NCBI GenBank assembly: GCA_024330325.1 | Contig: JANDWE010000125.1 | Span: 1 to 6,253, forward strand | Reading direction: 5' to 3' | Source of the DNA: Candidatus Nanosynbacter colneyensis | GTDB lineage: Bacteria; Patescibacteriota; Saccharimonadia; Saccharimonadales; Saccharimonadaceae | Length of the DNA: 6,253 nt | In this document: in pieces, positions 5,224 through 6,253 of the stretch | How the letters are laid out: every line of letters begins with the position of its first letter | Numbering within the stretch: the stretch's first letter is position 1 | The notes under the pieces: generated by a model | Told to the model about the DNA's origin: nothing | The model's input: the letters and a program-made list of their open reading frames with translations, nothing else | The model's database searches: none | Made by a program: the position numbers and the translations under genes

Positions 5224-6253
5224 ATGGTAGAGAAAAAACCAATACAAAATCCAGAAAAAAAGACAGAATTATCAGAAGATTGTATAGTTGAAGTTTATCC
5301 TATAGATAAAGACGCCACGCTACCGAGATTAAAGGTTATGCGTAGTCCTAGAGGGGAAAATAGTGCTAGGTGGCTGGATAACGGTTGGTTTCCTGGAAAT
5401 ATTTTGTATGTATGCCATGTCAATTCTGAAGAAGGTATTGACGATAACGCTCTACTGGTACAGACGCACAAACTTTTTAGAAAGACGAACGGAGAATATA
5501 CTACTGCTACTAAGAACATACTCTTGAGCGAAATACAGGGATTAAATGATAACTTTAATGTTGAGCGACTGTATAGAAAAACTCCTGAGGAAATGGTTAC
5601 TGAAGGAATTAAGTCAGTTGAATCAATTTTGAGTCAGAGAAAGTCTATTAGTGATTGGAATAGTCTGTCGACTGCGGAAACGGGGCTAGATGAAAGTGAT
5701 AACCCAGAGCTAAATCGTTTTAACGAGAGAGTGCTAGAACTGACGAAGCCTCTAGAGACTGATGTAGACGGCATGCCTTTTGAGAACGAATCTGTGCGAG
5801 TGAACTACGATCATCTATATGATCCGAATTATGTGCCGTCAAATAATGTAGAGGACGCTGCCGTTAGAAACCCAAAAGGAGTTCCTGTATCTGAGAATAG
5901 CTTTAATGCTGCGAAAGAGGCTATTGATAATCTAGCTATGAATCCATCGTTAATGCAAATAATTAATCCCGAGAGGTCGCTTGACTCTAAAGCGATCATA
6001 AATAACATTAGAGCTAGTCACCTTACGCGTTACCGCTTGTTTGAATATTTAACCTCCAGTCTTGATAGGCTGGCGACCGTTAATCCAGGCGCTTTGGCAG
6101 ACAGAGTTCTTCGTAACTCAGAGGGTAATCTAAAAGCTCCTAACGGAGGTAATTATTGTGTGGGTAAAATGCGCAGTCGTGAATATACTATAGTACTGGC
6201 AATTGCTATGATGGATGGCTCATTTAATGTGGACATACAAGACAAAACGGTTA
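5224..6253 (+). CDS. Long ORF of unknown function (3' end outside window)
   Basis: An uninterrupted frame of 343 codons runs from ATG 5224 to the end of the window with no stop. The start is chosen because it lies just after a near-consensus promoter. I do not recognise the protein. It has no signal peptide or hydrophobic membrane segment, so it is probably cytoplasmic. The N-terminus is Lys/Glu-rich (MVEKKPIQNPEKK). A globular-looking region at about 22-106 contains SPRGENSARWLDNGWFPGN and TATKNILLSEIQGLN. A more polar stretch of about 135-230 follows, rich in Asn, Glu and Asp. Residues 230-343 look helical and then beta-like (REYTIVLAIAMMDGSFNVDI). Cysteines are few (20, 64, 312) and do not form a metal-site pattern. 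Arginine codons are AGA/AGG in 12 of 21 cases, against 2 of 15 in ftsE, and CTA leucines are frequent, so its codon use differs from its neighbours. A lineage-specific protein seems likely. Confidence 0.85.
   Translation, partial: MVEKKPIQNPEKKTELSEDCIVEVYPIDKDATLPRLKVMRSPRGENSARWLDNGWFPGNILYVCHVNSEEGIDDNALLVQTHKLFRKTNGEYTTATKNILLSEIQGLNDNFNVERLYRKTPEEMVTEGIKSVESILSQRKSISDWNSLSTAETGLDESDNPELNRFNERVLELTKPLETDVDGMPFENESVRVNYDHLYDPNYVPSNNVEDAAVRNPKGVPVSENSFNAAKEAIDNLAMNPSLMQIINPERSLDSKAIINNIRASHLTRYRLFEYLTSSLDRLATVNPGALADRVLRNSEGNLKAPNGGNYCVGKMRSREYTIVLAIAMMDGSFNVDIQDKTV

Noticed and set aside
3543..5228. Identical 10-mer AGCATATGGT at two gene starts (3543-3552 and 5219-5228)
   Set aside because: It covers the start codon plus a few bases in two genes with similar promoter layout; two copies of 10 bp centred on ATG are not strong evidence of a shared regulatory site.
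5295..5519. Minus-strand open frame within the unknown ORF region
   Set aside because: The + strand frame is open for 343 codons behind a near-consensus promoter; the reverse frame has no start signals.

Overview
The window looks like part of a small, gene-dense bacterial chromosome. It most likely comes from the Patescibacteria (CPR), and Saccharibacteria (TM7) is my best guess. That placement is inferred from gene content, compact spacing and protein style, not from a search. Two observations support the standard bacterial code (11): the release-factor gene at the left edge is RF2 (it carries the SPF stop-recognition tripeptide), and no in-frame TGA interrupts any gene. Both argue against the TGA=Gly relatives (Gracilibacteria/Absconditabacteria), which do not need RF2. 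All genes lie on the + strand.

Layout: (1) 1-610, the 3' part of prfB; (2) 631-2297, ftsE and ftsX, overlapping by one base; (3) 2340-3479, a secreted coiled-coil + CHAP peptidoglycan hydrolase of the PcsB/CwlO architecture; (4) 3548-4723, a membrane-anchored PDZ + S41 C-terminal processing peptidase; (5) 4765-5148, a single-domain response regulator; (6) from 5224 past the right edge, a long ORF of unknown function, open for 343 codons. Gaps between genes are only about 20-75 bp, and there is no gene-free stretch above 300 bp. No RNA genes, mobile elements or CRISPR repeats were seen.

The genes make a coherent cell-wall module. In other bacteria the FtsEX ABC complex uses cytoplasmic ATP hydrolysis to switch on a periplasmic or extracellular hydrolase that has a coiled-coil regulatory domain. 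The likely partner is encoded directly downstream here, followed by a processing protease that often accompanies prfB-ftsEX loci in Gram-positive bacteria. The response regulator and the unknown ORF have no evident functional link to the module apart from position.

The most striking regulatory pattern is that four genes (ftsE, the CHAP gene, the S41 gene and the unknown ORF) have a -10 hexamer ending only 6-10 bp before the ATG and lack a Shine-Dalgarno sequence. This predicts leaderless or near-leaderless mRNAs. Two intrinsic terminators run straight into the next gene's promoter; in one, the 3' arm of the hairpin also contains the -35 element.
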